Shown piece by piece: positions 32,311-41,119 of a stretch of DNA of 64,000 nt. Position 1 is the first letter of the stretch, and each line of letters opens with the position of its first letter. The notes beneath the pieces are model-generated. The model saw only the letters and a program-made list of their open reading frames with translations. It was not told where the DNA came from and searched no databases. A program made the position numbers and the translations under genes. The DNA lies in NCBI GenBank assembly GCA_019637795.1, contig JAHBUY010000002.1, forward strand, positions 310,001-374,000. Direction: 5' to 3'. This DNA comes from a bacterium. GTDB lineage: Bacteria > Desulfobacterota > Binatia > HRBIN30 > CADEER01.

Positions 32311-32991
32311 ATGGCTCGACCCGACGAGACTCGCGGCGGTTTCTGGCAGCGGTGGTTGCGCGGCAGGCCAACCGCGCCCGCGCCGGCGAGCGAGGGACTG
32401 GAGGCCTTCCAGGAAGGGCGCCATGGCGATGCCGAGCGCCTGCTGAGCGCCGAGCTCGCGCGCAGCGAGCGCCAGGCCCCCGGAACGCTGGCGGTGGCGC
32501 GGGCCATGGTCGACCTCGCCGAGCTCTATCGCGGCCAGGCGCGGTTCGAGGAAGCGGAGGCGCTCTTCAATCGCGCCATCGCTCTGCTCGAGGCCCTGCC
32601 CGGCGCGCCGGCGCGCGCCCTGGTGCGGCCGCTGAACAGCCTGGCGCTGGTGTATCGCGCGCAGGGGCGGTACGCGCAGGCGGAGCCGCTCTGCCGGCGC
32701 GCCCTGACGCTCGCCGAGGGCAGTCACGGACCCGAGCATCCGGCCACCGCGAGCGTCGTCGGCAATCTGCTCACCGTCTATCTGGCGCAGGGCCGCTACG
32801 GCGAAGCGGCGCCGCTCTTCCAGCGCTCGGTGACGCTCAAGGAGCGTCTGCTCGGGCCGAAGCATCCGGATCTCGCGGCGAGCCTCAGCAACTACGCCGC
32901 CTTTCTGCGCAAGACGCAGAACGAGCGCGAGGCGGCGGCGTGGGAAGCGCGGGCGCGCGCCATCAGCGGCGAGCCCGCCAGCCGCACCTGA
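32311..32991 (+). CDS. Tetratricopeptide repeat protein (kinesin-light-chain type)
   Basis: 226 residues from ATG 32311; an in-frame GTG at 32287 would add eight. Four to five TPR units of the 42-residue KLC type are visible (LAELYRGQARFEEAEALFNRAI, LALVYRAQGRYAQAEPLCRRAL, LLTVYLAQGRYGEAAPLFQRSV). No signal or membrane helix. A scaffold for protein contacts, partner unknown. The pentapeptide-repeat gene begins 17 bases later and is probably cotranscribed. Confidence 0.85.
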   Translation: MARPDETRGGFWQRWLRGRPTAPAPASEGLEAFQEGRHGDAERLLSAELARSERQAPGTLAVARAMVDLAELYRGQARFEEAEALFNRAIALLEALPGAPARALVRPLNSLALVYRAQGRYAQAEPLCRRALTLAEGSHGPEHPATASVVGNLLTVYLAQGRYGEAAPLFQRSVTLKERLLGPKHPDLAASLSNYAAFLRKTQNEREAAAWEARARAISGEPASRT

Positions 32992-33008
32992 CGGCCGCCC
33001 CGACCCCC

Positions 33009-34082
33009 ATGCGACGATTCGGGCACGCGCTCCTCGGCGCCGCCGCGGCGCTGCTCATCGGGCTGGTGCTGTGGCAGGTGCCGCAGTGGCAGACCGCGGA
33101 GTGGCGCGGCGTGCTCTCGCCGCGCGAGCAGCTCGAGCTCGAGAACCAGGTGCGCCAGACGCTCGCCATCCTGCTCGGCGCCGGCGCCTTCCTGACCGGG
33201 CTGGCGCTCCTCTGGTGGCGGGTCGGCGCCAGCGAGCGCGCCGCCAGCGACGCCGTGCGCCTGGCCGAGGACAGCCAGCGCCGCGAGCGCTTCACCCGCG
33301 CCGTCGGCCAGCTCGCCGACGATCGGCTGGAGGTCCGACTGGGCGCCATCTACGCCCTCGAGCAGGTGGCGAACGAGTCGGCGCAACAGCACCAACCGGC
33401 GATGGAGGTGCTCTGCGCCTACCTGCGCGAGCGCGCCGCCTGGGAGCCCGAGCGGCCGGCCCCGTCGCGCCTGGCGACCGACGTCCAGGCGGTGCTCACC
33501 GTGCTCGGCCGGCGCGCCGTCGCGCACGAGGCGGGCGGCGGGTTCCGCCTCGACCTGCGGCGCACCGACCTGCGCGGCGCCGACCTGAACGGCGTCAACC
33601 TCGAGCGCGCCAACCTCTTCGAGTCGCACCTGGAAGGAGCGACCATGCAGGCGGCGCGTCTGGCGCACGCCGACCTGCGCGGCGCCTGGCTCGACAACGC
33701 CGATCTCGTGGAAGCCGACCTGCGCGGGGCCGACCTGCGCGAGGCGCATCTCGACGGCACGTACATGGTCGAGGCCCGCCTCGAGGGCGCGGATCTCGGC
33801 GGCGCCCACCTCGCCGGCGCCTATCTCGGCGGCGCCTCGCTGCAGGGCGCCGACCTCGGCGGCGCCCACCTCGACGGCGCGTATCTGTACAAGGCCAACC
33901 TCGAGGGCGCGTCGCTGCACGCCGCCCGCGTCGTTAGCACCATCGGCGTGCCCCGCGACGAGCGCGAGCGGGTGAATCGCACGGCCGCCGCGCTCGACGC
34001 CCCGCCCAGCCCGAGCGCGGCGCGGCCGCGCGCCGGCGAGCCCGCCGCGAAGCCGGCCGTGCTGCGCCGCGCCCGCCGCTGA
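33009..34082 (+). CDS. Membrane-anchored pentapeptide-repeat protein
   Basis: 357 residues from ATG 33009. Two N-terminal helices (about residues 7-22 and 55-75) flank a short loop; a coiled, charged segment follows (AEDSQRRERFTRAVGQL). From about residue 185 to 310 there are about 25 pentapeptide units A(D/N/H)L(R/E/D)G, which stack as a right-handed square helix. The C-terminal ~45 residues are Ala/Pro/Arg-rich. Similar proteins place the repeat domain in the cytoplasm behind two helices. Likely a structural or interaction role beside the TPR protein. Confidence 0.85.
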   Translation: MRRFGHALLGAAAALLIGLVLWQVPQWQTAEWRGVLSPREQLELENQVRQTLAILLGAGAFLTGLALLWWRVGASERAASDAVRLAEDSQRRERFTRAVGQLADDRLEVRLGAIYALEQVANESAQQHQPAMEVLCAYLRERAAWEPERPAPSRLATDVQAVLTVLGRRAVAHEAGGGFRLDLRRTDLRGADLNGVNLERANLFESHLEGATMQAARLAHADLRGAWLDNADLVEADLRGADLREAHLDGTYMVEARLEGADLGGAHLAGAYLGGASLQGADLGGAHLDGAYLYKANLEGASLHAARVVSTIGVPRDERERVNRTAAALDAPPSPSAARPRAGEPAAKPAVLRRARR

Positions 34083-34123
34083 GCGCCGCGTCGCGGCGAA
34101 CGGCCGCGCCGGCAAACCCGTGC

Positions 34124-34150
34124 TTGTGGGCGCGCGGGGGCTCCGATAGC
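34124..34150 (+). promoter_or_regulatory. Putative promoter TTGTGG-N15-GATAGC
   Basis: TTGTGG at 34124-34129, 15-base spacer, GATAGC at 34145-34150, 12 bases before the MFS start codon. No Shine-Dalgarno sequence lies in between, so transcription would begin a few bases from the ATG. Confidence 0.4.
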
Positions 34151-34162
34151 TTGCCGCCGGCG

Positions 34163-35395
34163 ATGCACACGGTACCGGCGAGCAACGAGCGCAACGTTCT
34201 CCTGCTCACCGGCGTCGGGCATTTCGCCACCCACTTCTTCGAGCTGATGTTCCCCACCCTGGCGGTGGCGCTGGCCAGGCAGAGCCAGGTGCCGATCGAC
34301 GAGGTGCTGAGCTGGAGCTTCCTCGGCTATCTGGCGTTCGGGCTCGGGGCGCTGCCAGCGGGTCTGCTGGGCGATCGCGTCGGCACCCGCCTGCCGCTGC
34401 TGGCGGCGCTGTTCGGTCTCGGGGTCGCGGCGCTGGCGGCCAGCGAGGTCACGTCGCCGCGGGCGCTGATCATCTGCCTCGCGGCCATGGGCGCGCTCGC
34501 CAGCGTCTATCACCCGCTCGGCATGAGCCTGATCTCGCGCACCATCGACGCCCGCGGCCGCGCCCTCGGGATCAACGGCATCTTCGGCAATCTCGCCATC
34601 GCCCTGACGCCGGTGGTGACCGCCACCCTCTGCGCCCACTTCGGCTGGCAGGACACCTACCGGCTGGTCGGCTACGCGATGTGCGCGCTGGCGGTCGGCT
34701 GCGCCTTCCTGCCGGTGCAGGAGCCGGCGCCGCGCGCCGTCGCCGCCGAGGCCGCCGGGACGCCGATCGCCTGGCGACCGCTGCTGGTGCTGCTGGTGGC
34801 GGCGACCCTCGCCGGCGTCAGCTATCGCGGCACGACCCTGTTGCAGCCGGCCTACTTCGCCGAGCGGGTGAGCGAGATCTGGTTCGGCGCCGCGGTGTCC
34901 GTCGCCTATCTGCTCGGCGTCGGCGGCCAGTACCTCGGCGGTCTGCTCGCCGACCGGCACGACCAGCGCCGGCTGTACCTGCTCTTCCACGCCTGCAGCC
35001 TGCTGCCGCTGCTGTTGATGAGCGTGCTCGGCGGCATGCCGCTGGTGGTCAGCACCGCCGCGTTCGTGTTCTTCAGCCTCGGCATGCAGCCGATCGAGAA
35101 CAGCCTGGTGGCGCACTACGCGCCGCCGCACCGGCGGGCGGCGATCTATGGTCTCAAGTTCGTCTGCACCTTCGGCGTCGGCTCGCTGGCGGTGTGGCTG
35201 GTGGGCTGGGCCGACGGCATCGGCGGCCTGGCGCACGCCCTGCGCTGTCTCGCCGGCGTGGTCCTGCTGGTGATCGTCGCCGCCGCGGTGCTGCTGCGCA
35301 TGGATGATCGCGTCGCCCCGCGCCCGGCGCGCGCGGCGACGGCCGCGCGCCAGCCAGGTGGCGCGAGGCCGCAGGATTCGGCGGTGCTGCCATGA
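34163..35395 (+). CDS. MFS transporter
   Basis: 410 residues, about twelve helices in two halves. Start ATG 34163 (MHTVPASNERNVLLL); the next upstream start is unconserved. Loop 2-3 carries the MFS signature GLLGDRVGTRLPLL, and loop 8-9 has GGLLADRHDQRRLYLL. VGHFATHFFELMFPTLAV at the N-terminus resembles the fosmidomycin-resistance/FsR branch. It exports or imports a small molecule, unidentified. Its last bases (ATGA) start the histidine phosphatase gene, so it heads an operon with the phosphatase and the aminotransferase-Mur ligase fusion. Confidence 0.88.
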   Translation: MHTVPASNERNVLLLTGVGHFATHFFELMFPTLAVALARQSQVPIDEVLSWSFLGYLAFGLGALPAGLLGDRVGTRLPLLAALFGLGVAALAASEVTSPRALIICLAAMGALASVYHPLGMSLISRTIDARGRALGINGIFGNLAIALTPVVTATLCAHFGWQDTYRLVGYAMCALAVGCAFLPVQEPAPRAVAAEAAGTPIAWRPLLVLLVAATLAGVSYRGTTLLQPAYFAERVSEIWFGAAVSVAYLLGVGGQYLGGLLADRHDQRRLYLLFHACSLLPLLLMSVLGGMPLVVSTAAFVFFSLGMQPIENSLVAHYAPPHRRAAIYGLKFVCTFGVGSLAVWLVGWADGIGGLAHALRCLAGVVLLVIVAAAVLLRMDDRVAPRPARAATAARQPGGARPQDSAVLP

Positions 35396-36024
35396 GCGGC
35401 GTGCGACGTCTGGTGCTGGTGCGGCACGGCGAAACCACCGGCCAGTCGAGCGTCCGCTACTACGGCGCCACCGACGTGCCGCTGAGCGCGCTCGGCGAGG
35501 CGCAGATGCGGCGCGCCGGCGCCGCCCTGGCGGGCGAGGCGTTCGACGCCGTCTACGCCAGCCGGCTGCAGCGGGCGCGGCGCGGCGCGGCGCTGATCGC
35601 CGGCGCCGCCCACGCGCCGCGCCCGGTGGCGGCGTTCGACGAGGTGAGCTTCGGCGACTGGGAGGGCTGGACGCGCGAGGAGATCGCGCGCCGCGCGCCC
35701 GCGGCGTTCGCCCGCTGGCAGGCCGACCCCGAGCGCTTCGTCTATCCGGGCGGCGAATGCCGCCAGGCCTTCCACCGTCGGGTCGCCGCCGGGCTCGCCG
35801 CGCTGCTGGCCGACCCCCCCGGCGCGCGCCTGCTGCTGGTCGCGCACCGCGGCGTCATCGCCGTCGCGCTGAGCGAGCTGCTCGGCCTGGACGCCGCCGC
35901 GCGGCGCGTCCTCGACATCGGCCTCGGCTCGATCCACGTGCTCGTCCGCGACGGCGCCGGCTGGCGCGCCGAGCGGCTGAACGCGCTCGACCACCTCGCC
36001 GACGTCGCGGAGGCGAGCGCATGA
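35392..36024 (+). CDS. Histidine phosphatase (phosphoglycerate mutase-like)
   Basis: 210 residues. LVLVRHGETTGQSSVRYYG carries the phosphorylated His (RHG); ASRLQRARRGAALIAG, DEVSFGDWEGWTREE and LLVAHRGVIAVALSE supply the other active-site Arg, Glu and His. This subgroup includes alpha-ribazole phosphatase (CobC) and broad-specificity phosphatases; no cobalamin gene is near. It overlaps by four bases with both neighbours and is probably part of one pathway with the downstream fusion enzyme. Confidence 0.9.
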   Translation: MSGVRRLVLVRHGETTGQSSVRYYGATDVPLSALGEAQMRRAGAALAGEAFDAVYASRLQRARRGAALIAGAAHAPRPVAAFDEVSFGDWEGWTREEIARRAPAAFARWQADPERFVYPGGECRQAFHRRVAAGLAALLADPPGARLLLVAHRGVIAVALSELLGLDAAARRVLDIGLGSIHVLVRDGAGWRAERLNALDHLADVAEASA

Positions 36025-38030
36025 GCCGCCTGTTCGCCGGCGGCGCCGCGCGCGTGCGCGAACGCCGCGGGCGCGCCGCCGAGCGGCTGCGCGGACTCAC
36101 CCTGTCGCCGATCAAGGACGTCGAGCTGCAGGCGAGCCGCATCCCCGGCGTCGTCTCGCTGGCGCAGGGCATCCCGAGCTTCGACACCCCGGAGCCGATC
36201 AAACGCTTCGCGGCCGAGCGCATGGCGGAGGGCGCCTGCGCCCGCTACTCGGTCAGCCCCGGCCTGCCGGCGCTGCGCGAGGCGATCGCCGAGGCGCTGG
36301 CGCGCGAGGGCATGCCGTACGACCCCGACCGCGAGGTCCTGGTCACCGTCGGCTCGATCGAGGCCATCGCCGCCACGCTGCTGGCCCACCTCGACGACGG
36401 CGACGAGGTGCTGGTGGTGTCGCCGACCTACGCCTCCTACCTGCCGGCGATCCGCCTCGCCGGCGGCGTGCCGCGCTGGGTGCCGCTCGACGAGGACGCG
36501 CACTTCGACCTCGACCCCGACGCGATCGCCAACGCGGTGTCGCGCCGCACCCGGGCGCTGCTCCTGTGCAACCCCAACAATCCCACCGGCACCGTCTTCT
36601 CGCGCGCCCAGACGCTGCGCATGCTGCGCGTCGCCGCCGCGCACGACCTGCTGGTGATCACCGACGAGGTGTACAAGGACTTCGTCTACGGCGAGGCCGG
36701 CATCTTCAGCGCCGCCATGGAGCCGAGCGCGCGCGAGCGCGTGATCCGCGTCTGCTCGTTCTCGAAGGCGTACGGGATGACCGGCTGGCGGGTCGGCTTC
36801 CTGCACGGACCGGCGGAGCGCGTCGCCGACGTCCTCACCGTCCACGACGCGCTGGTCACCTGCGCGCCGGTGGTGTCGCAGTACGCGGCGCTGGCGGCGC
36901 TCGAGCTGGGCGGCGCGTTCATCGCCGAGTTCGCCGCCGAGTTCCGGCGCCGCCGCGACCACGTCGTCGAACGCCTCGACGCCCTGTCGCAGGTCTTCGA
37001 TTACCAGAAGCCGAACGCGTCGTATTTCGCCTTCCCGCGCGTCAAGGACACCGTTCCCCTGGCGCGCGATTCGCGGCGGCTGGCCGCCGAGCTGCTGCAC
37101 CACGCGCGCGTCGCCCTGGTGCCCGGCGTCGCCTTCGGCCCCACCGGCGAGGCCCACCTGCGGCTCTGCTACGCGCGGCCCGCGGCCGACGTCGACCTCG
37201 CCTTCGATCGACTGACGGAGTACTTCGGCGGCCGCCCGGCGCGCGATCGCGTCGCCGTGCCCGCCACCCTGCCGGCGCGCGCGCCGACCGCCCGGCTCGC
37301 GCTGCGCCGCCGCGGCGTCGCGCTGCTCCGCCGCCTGGCGCACCGCCGCCTGCAGCGCATGCGGCCGAAGGTGGTGGCGATCACCGGCACGCACGGCAAG
37401 ACGGTGCTGAAACGCACCCTGGCCGAGCTGCTGGCACGCCGCCTGCGCGTGCACGCCAACCCGCTCTCCCACAACACCGCCATCGGCCTGCCCCTGGCGG
37501 TGCTCGACGCCGAGCTCGACACCCGCCGGCCGCTGGCGATCGCGGCCGCCTTCGCCCGGGCGGCGTGGCGCGCCTATGGACCGGTCCCCCCGCTCGACGT
37601 CATGGTGCTCGAGCTCGGCGTGCGCCGCCGCGGCGACATGCGCGCCCACCTGGAGATCGTGCGCCCGGACGTCGTGGTGGTGACGCCGGTCGCCGCCAGC
37701 TACACCGACGACCTCGAGGCGATGAAGACCCTGCGCGCCGAGATCGGCCTGCTGTGTCGCGACGCGAGCCAGCGCGGCGCCGCGGTCCTGCTCTGCGGCG
37801 ACGATCCGATGCTCGCGGCGCTCGCCGCCGAGCTGCCCGGCGCGCGCACGTTCTCCGCCCAGGAGCTGCGGACGGGCGCAGCGGGCACGACGTTGGCGCT
37901 CGACGGCCGGGACCTGCCGGTGCACCGCGACATCGTCGGCGCCAGCGGTCAGCGCGCCGTCGCCGCCGCCGTCCACGTCGCCCGCCTGCTCGGCGTCGAC
38001 GACTCCGAGATCGCCGCCTACCTGGATTGA
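36021..38030 (+). CDS. Aminotransferase-Mur ligase fusion
   Basis: 669 residues beginning at ATGA overlap with the phosphatase gene. Residues about 20-405 are a class I/II PLP aminotransferase: SLAQGIPSFDTPEP, CNPNNPTG, TDEVYKDFVY and the PLP lysine in CSFSKAYGMTGWRVG. After a basic linker, from about residue 445 to the end is a Mur-ligase central domain: VVAITGTHGKTVLKRTL (P-loop), NPLSHNTAIGLPLAVL and LELGVRRRGDM, closest in layout to MurF. The C-terminal Mur domain that binds the amino acid is missing; the protein ends where the central domain normally ends. I infer that the aminotransferase makes an amino acid that the ATP-dependent half helps join to an acid. Confidence 0.87.
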   Translation: MSRLFAGGAARVRERRGRAAERLRGLTLSPIKDVELQASRIPGVVSLAQGIPSFDTPEPIKRFAAERMAEGACARYSVSPGLPALREAIAEALAREGMPYDPDREVLVTVGSIEAIAATLLAHLDDGDEVLVVSPTYASYLPAIRLAGGVPRWVPLDEDAHFDLDPDAIANAVSRRTRALLLCNPNNPTGTVFSRAQTLRMLRVAAAHDLLVITDEVYKDFVYGEAGIFSAAMEPSARERVIRVCSFSKAYGMTGWRVGFLHGPAERVADVLTVHDALVTCAPVVSQYAALAALELGGAFIAEFAAEFRRRRDHVVERLDALSQVFDYQKPNASYFAFPRVKDTVPLARDSRRLAAELLHHARVALVPGVAFGPTGEAHLRLCYARPAADVDLAFDRLTEYFGGRPARDRVAVPATLPARAPTARLALRRRGVALLRRLAHRRLQRMRPKVVAITGTHGKTVLKRTLAELLARRLRVHANPLSHNTAIGLPLAVLDAELDTRRPLAIAAAFARAAWRAYGPVPPLDVMVLELGVRRRGDMRAHLEIVRPDVVVVTPVAASYTDDLEAMKTLRAEIGLLCRDASQRGAAVLLCGDDPMLAALAAELPGARTFSAQELRTGAAGTTLALDGRDLPVHRDIVGASGQRAVAAAVHVARLLGVDDSEIAAYLD

Positions 38031-38099
38031 CGCCCGGGGGCTCCGCGCCCGACGGGCGGGGATGACGGCTCCTCGGCGCCGAGACCCGGGCGCGCCCGG

Positions 38100-38126
38100 T
38101 TGCGCTCTCCCCCGGCGCCGGCTAGC
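38100..38126 (+). promoter_or_regulatory. Putative promoter TTGCGC-N15-GCTAGC
   Basis: TTGCGC at 38100-38105, 15-base spacer, GCTAGC at 38121-38126; a ribosome site (CAGGAGGA) and ATG follow 30 bases on. It gives the thioredoxin gene its own transcript, 126 bases after the previous stop. Confidence 0.45.
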
Positions 38127-38155
38127 AGTCGCCGACCGATGACAGGAGGATCCCC

Positions 38156-38617
38156 ATGTCGCGTTGGCTGATGCTCGTCCCCTTCACCGCCCTGCTGGCG
38201 TTCGGCGCCGTCGAGACCGCGGTCGCCGGCGGCGACTGGAACGACCAGAACATCAAGTGGCGCAGCTACGACGACGGGCTCGCCGAGGCGAAGAAGGCCA
38301 AGAAGCCGGTCATGCTCATCTTCTTCACCGAGTGGTGCCCGCACTGCAAGAACTACAGCGGCGTCTTCCATGACCCGAAGGTGGTCGCGAAGTCGAAGGA
38401 CTTCGTCATGATCCGGCTCGACGCCGACCAGAACAAGGAGCTGAGCGAGAAGTACGCGGTGGACGGCAGCTACATCCCGCGCACCTACTTCCTCTCGTCG
38501 ACCGGCACGCTGTCCGAGATCCACGCCCCGCGCGAGCAGTTCAAGTATTTCTACGACGAGCGCAACCCCGCCTCCGTCCTCGCCGGGATGGATGCGGCGC
38601 AGAAGCAGTTGAAGTAG
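38156..38617 (+). CDS. Periplasmic thioredoxin-fold protein
   Basis: 153 residues with a signal peptide (core WLMLVPFTALLAFGAV, cleavage after AVAG). Active site FFTEWCPHCKNY is a CPHC pair, typical of oxidising or isomerising Dsb-like proteins (DsbA/thioredoxin_7 type). The cis-Pro loop is GSYIPRTYFL. It acts on disulfides outside the inner membrane; many secreted proteins in this window contain paired cysteines. Strong ribosome site CAGGAGGA. Confidence 0.88.
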   Translation: MSRWLMLVPFTALLAFGAVETAVAGGDWNDQNIKWRSYDDGLAEAKKAKKPVMLIFFTEWCPHCKNYSGVFHDPKVVAKSKDFVMIRLDADQNKELSEKYAVDGSYIPRTYFLSSTGTLSEIHAPREQFKYFYDERNPASVLAGMDAAQKQLK

Positions 38618-38718
38618 CGCCGGGCCTCGCGGCGCGGGTTGAACCCCGCCGGCTGCGCGCCATCGCCGGCCAGACCCGCGGTGGCGCGGGCAGGCGGTCG
38701 CGCGCGATCCGATTTCCG

Positions 38719-38752
38719 CCTGGAGGGCGCCGTTCCCGCGGCGCCCTCCAGG
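38719..38752. terminator. Perfect hairpin between convergent thioredoxin and DUF3604 genes
   Basis: 14-bp perfect arms CCTGGAGGGCGCCG / CGGCGCCCTCCAGG with a 6-base loop TTCCCG; no U-tract. It ends 7 bases from the stop of the minus-strand gene and can serve both transcripts. Confidence 0.7.
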
Positions 38753-38759
38753 GGTCGCG

Positions 38760-40970
38760 TCACTGGTTGACGTAGATCGGCGACGACCAGGCGCGCTCCT
38801 CGTTCATGCTCAGGCAGTCGTCGTCGTAGGGCGTGCGGTAGTCGCCGAAGCAGGGGTGCACCTTCACGCAGTTGCCGGCGGCGTCGTACTCGCAGCGCAG
38901 CGCGCCGGCGTTGACCGCCGGCGTCGGCTCCTGGATGGCGCGCACGTAGTAGAGGACGTCGCGCTCGGCGACGCGGTAGTCGGGATCGTCGAACTCGACG
39001 GTGCAGCCGGCGGGATCTTTCGGACACTCGAACCGCCGCCACGGATCCTCGATCAGGTTCGCCACCGGCTCGCCCTTGGCGCGCTGCGGGCGGATGCGGA
39101 CCACCTCGATGCGGGTGATGAGGTTGCGTTCGTCGCTCGGGTTGTAGCACTCGCCGCGGCACAGCCGCTCGAGCCGATCCTTCGCCAGCGCGTCGACGGC
39201 ATAGTCCGGACAGCCGGGGAGCTGCTTGAACGAGCCGACGGCGCGGACGCGGAAGCGCGGGGTCTGGTGCATGGTGACCTCGGCGCCCATCGGCGCGACG
39301 CCCTGCGGCCCGTTCAGCAGATCGAACCACAGCAGCAGGCGCTCGCCGCTGGTGCCGTAGACCTCGCGCCGCTTGAGCGCGTTCCAGATGGCATCGCGAT
39401 CGCGGCCCTCGCTGTGCACGGCGACCAGACCGCCGGTCATGAAGAACGACGCCTGGCGCTCGAGGTCGACCATCTGGAAGCCCTGGATGCCGCTGACCCC
39501 GTTGGGGTCGAAGGGGATCGATTCGTCGCCGGTGCGGGTGTCGGCGGGGAACATGCGGTCGGCCCAGGTCGCGTCCTTCGGCCCCGCCGCCTCGGTGAAC
39601 GCGCGGCGCGCGAATTCCTTGTACCCGGTGCCCGGCCGCGCGGTGTGGTTGTCGCTCGAGCCGATGTAGCCGAAGCGGAAGCGGCGCGGCGGCGCGTTCG
39701 GATCGTCGAAATTGCCGATCGCCGCCATGTACTGCGTCGAGCTGAGCGGGCGCATGTTGAACGCCGGGTTGAAGCAGTCGCGGCAGTAGCCGCAGTCCTT
39801 CCAGTCGTCGATCGTGCTCCCCGGGACGGTGTGGCGGCCGGCGACGCCGGCGGCGAGGTAGTTGCGGCGCGCCGCCTGCACGCGCTGCTCGCACTCGTCG
39901 GCGGGGGTGTCGCCGCAGCGGCCGCGGATGATCTCGCCCGCCTGCCAGCAGCACGGCAGGTAGTCGGCGGTTGGTTCGGGGCAGATCGCCTCGCCGTCGT
40001 CGCCGAAGATCACGTCGCGCCAGTTGCGATACTCCTCCGCATTGCCGTGGCCGGAGTAGACCTCGACCAGCGTCTGCTTGTCGGGATCGTGCATGGCGCC
40101 GACGAGCTGCTTGTCCCAGGCGCTGCCGGGCGGCGTGTAGAGGCCCCAGGTGGTGCCGTGCGGGATGACGATCGTGTCGAAGCCCCACTGCGAGAGCTTC
40201 TCGTAGAGGACGTCCGGCGTCTGCGCCGACTCGTGGCAGTCGGCGGGGAGCTCGCGGCTGTCGACGCCCTCGGGGCAGAGCGGCGTCTCGCGCAGCTCCT
40301 GCTGGTAGGTGGCGACGTCGAAGTACTGCTGGCGGTGGGCGAAGTCGAAGAGCGGCAACTGGATCCGCTGCCACAGCGGCGGCGAGGAGCGCAGCGCGCC
40401 GACGAGCTGGGCGCTGAGGGCGCTGATCGGGCGCGTCGGCACCTTGTCCTCGTCGAGGTCCTTGAAGATGACGTTCTTGTGTCCGTAGTGGTCCTTCGCC
40501 GTCTGGCCGACCTGCGTCCACTCCCAGCCTAGGAACGCGACGATGTCGGGATTCTTCGGATCGCCGGCGACCGCGTTGCACTGGCGGATCGACTCCTTGG
40601 TCTCGCGCCAGTGCTGCGGCGACACGCCCTCGGCGTGGTCGTTGATGCTCCAGAAGTCGAGGTCGCTGCAGTAGCGGGCGAAGTCGCAGGCGTCCGCCGG
40701 CGGGTGCGTCCCCTCGCCGTTCAGGAACGGCAGGCTGCGCATGAAGGCGTCGGGCGAGAAGGTGGTGTGGACGTGCAGGTCGCCGAAGAGGATCTGCTTG
40801 GCCGGCGGCGCGCCCGGCGCCAGCGCCGCCGCGGCCTTCGCCTGCGTCGCCTGCCGCGCCGCGACGACCGCGGCCGGAATCGCCGGACCCGTGATCTCCC
40901 CCGGTCCCTGGTGCTGGCCGCGGCATCCCGCCAGCACGAGCAGCAGCCAGGCCAGTCGCTGGATCTTCAT
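38760..40970 (-). CDS. DUF3604 (PHP-like) lipoprotein
   Basis: 736 residues. Lipobox LLVLAGC (Cys 16). The PHP/DUF3604 signature is complete: LFGDLHVHTTFSPDAF, FWSINDHAEG, FLGWEWTQV and GSSDNHTARPGTGYKEF, with His/Asp metal ligands. Numerous Cys pairs (CGYCRDCFN, CPEG) suggest disulfides, consistent with export. Such proteins are abundant in environmental Gram-negatives and are thought to be metal-dependent hydrolases or phosphoesterases, with no proven substrate. An 8-bp hairpin with a 4-base loop (41028-41047) precedes the gene. Confidence 0.88.
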   Translation of the reverse strand: MKIQRLAWLLLVLAGCRGQHQGPGEITGPAIPAAVVAARQATQAKAAAALAPGAPPAKQILFGDLHVHTTFSPDAFMRSLPFLNGEGTHPPADACDFARYCSDLDFWSINDHAEGVSPQHWRETKESIRQCNAVAGDPKNPDIVAFLGWEWTQVGQTAKDHYGHKNVIFKDLDEDKVPTRPISALSAQLVGALRSSPPLWQRIQLPLFDFAHRQQYFDVATYQQELRETPLCPEGVDSRELPADCHESAQTPDVLYEKLSQWGFDTIVIPHGTTWGLYTPPGSAWDKQLVGAMHDPDKQTLVEVYSGHGNAEEYRNWRDVIFGDDGEAICPEPTADYLPCCWQAGEIIRGRCGDTPADECEQRVQAARRNYLAAGVAGRHTVPGSTIDDWKDCGYCRDCFNPAFNMRPLSSTQYMAAIGNFDDPNAPPRRFRFGYIGSSDNHTARPGTGYKEFARRAFTEAAGPKDATWADRMFPADTRTGDESIPFDPNGVSGIQGFQMVDLERQASFFMTGGLVAVHSEGRDRDAIWNALKRREVYGTSGERLLLWFDLLNGPQGVAPMGAEVTMHQTPRFRVRAVGSFKQLPGCPDYAVDALAKDRLERLCRGECYNPSDERNLITRIEVVRIRPQRAKGEPVANLIEDPWRRFECPKDPAGCTVEFDDPDYRVAERDVLYYVRAIQEPTPAVNAGALRCEYDAAGNCVKVHPCFGDYRTPYDDDCLSMNEERAWSSPIYVNQ

Positions 40971-41085
40971 CTCCGTACCCCCACGATGTTGGACTTGCGC
41001 CGCGCCGGGCGCGGCCGGTGGACGACGGCCCACCGCTCGCGGTGGGCGCGCCCCACCAGCAGCCTGCGCCTGTGTGGCCGGAGGG

Positions 41086-41119
41086 GAAAGAAAAATCAAA
41101 CGACCGGTCGGCCGGTCGT
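41086..41119 (-). terminator. Intrinsic terminator overlapping the end of the phosphofructokinase gene
   Basis: Minus strand: perfect 8-bp stem ACGACCGG / CCGGTCGT with a 4-base loop, directly followed by TTGATTTTTCTTT. The stem encodes the last residues (TGRPVV) and the stop codon TGA sits inside the U-tract. This is the clearest classical terminator in the window. Confidence 0.75.
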
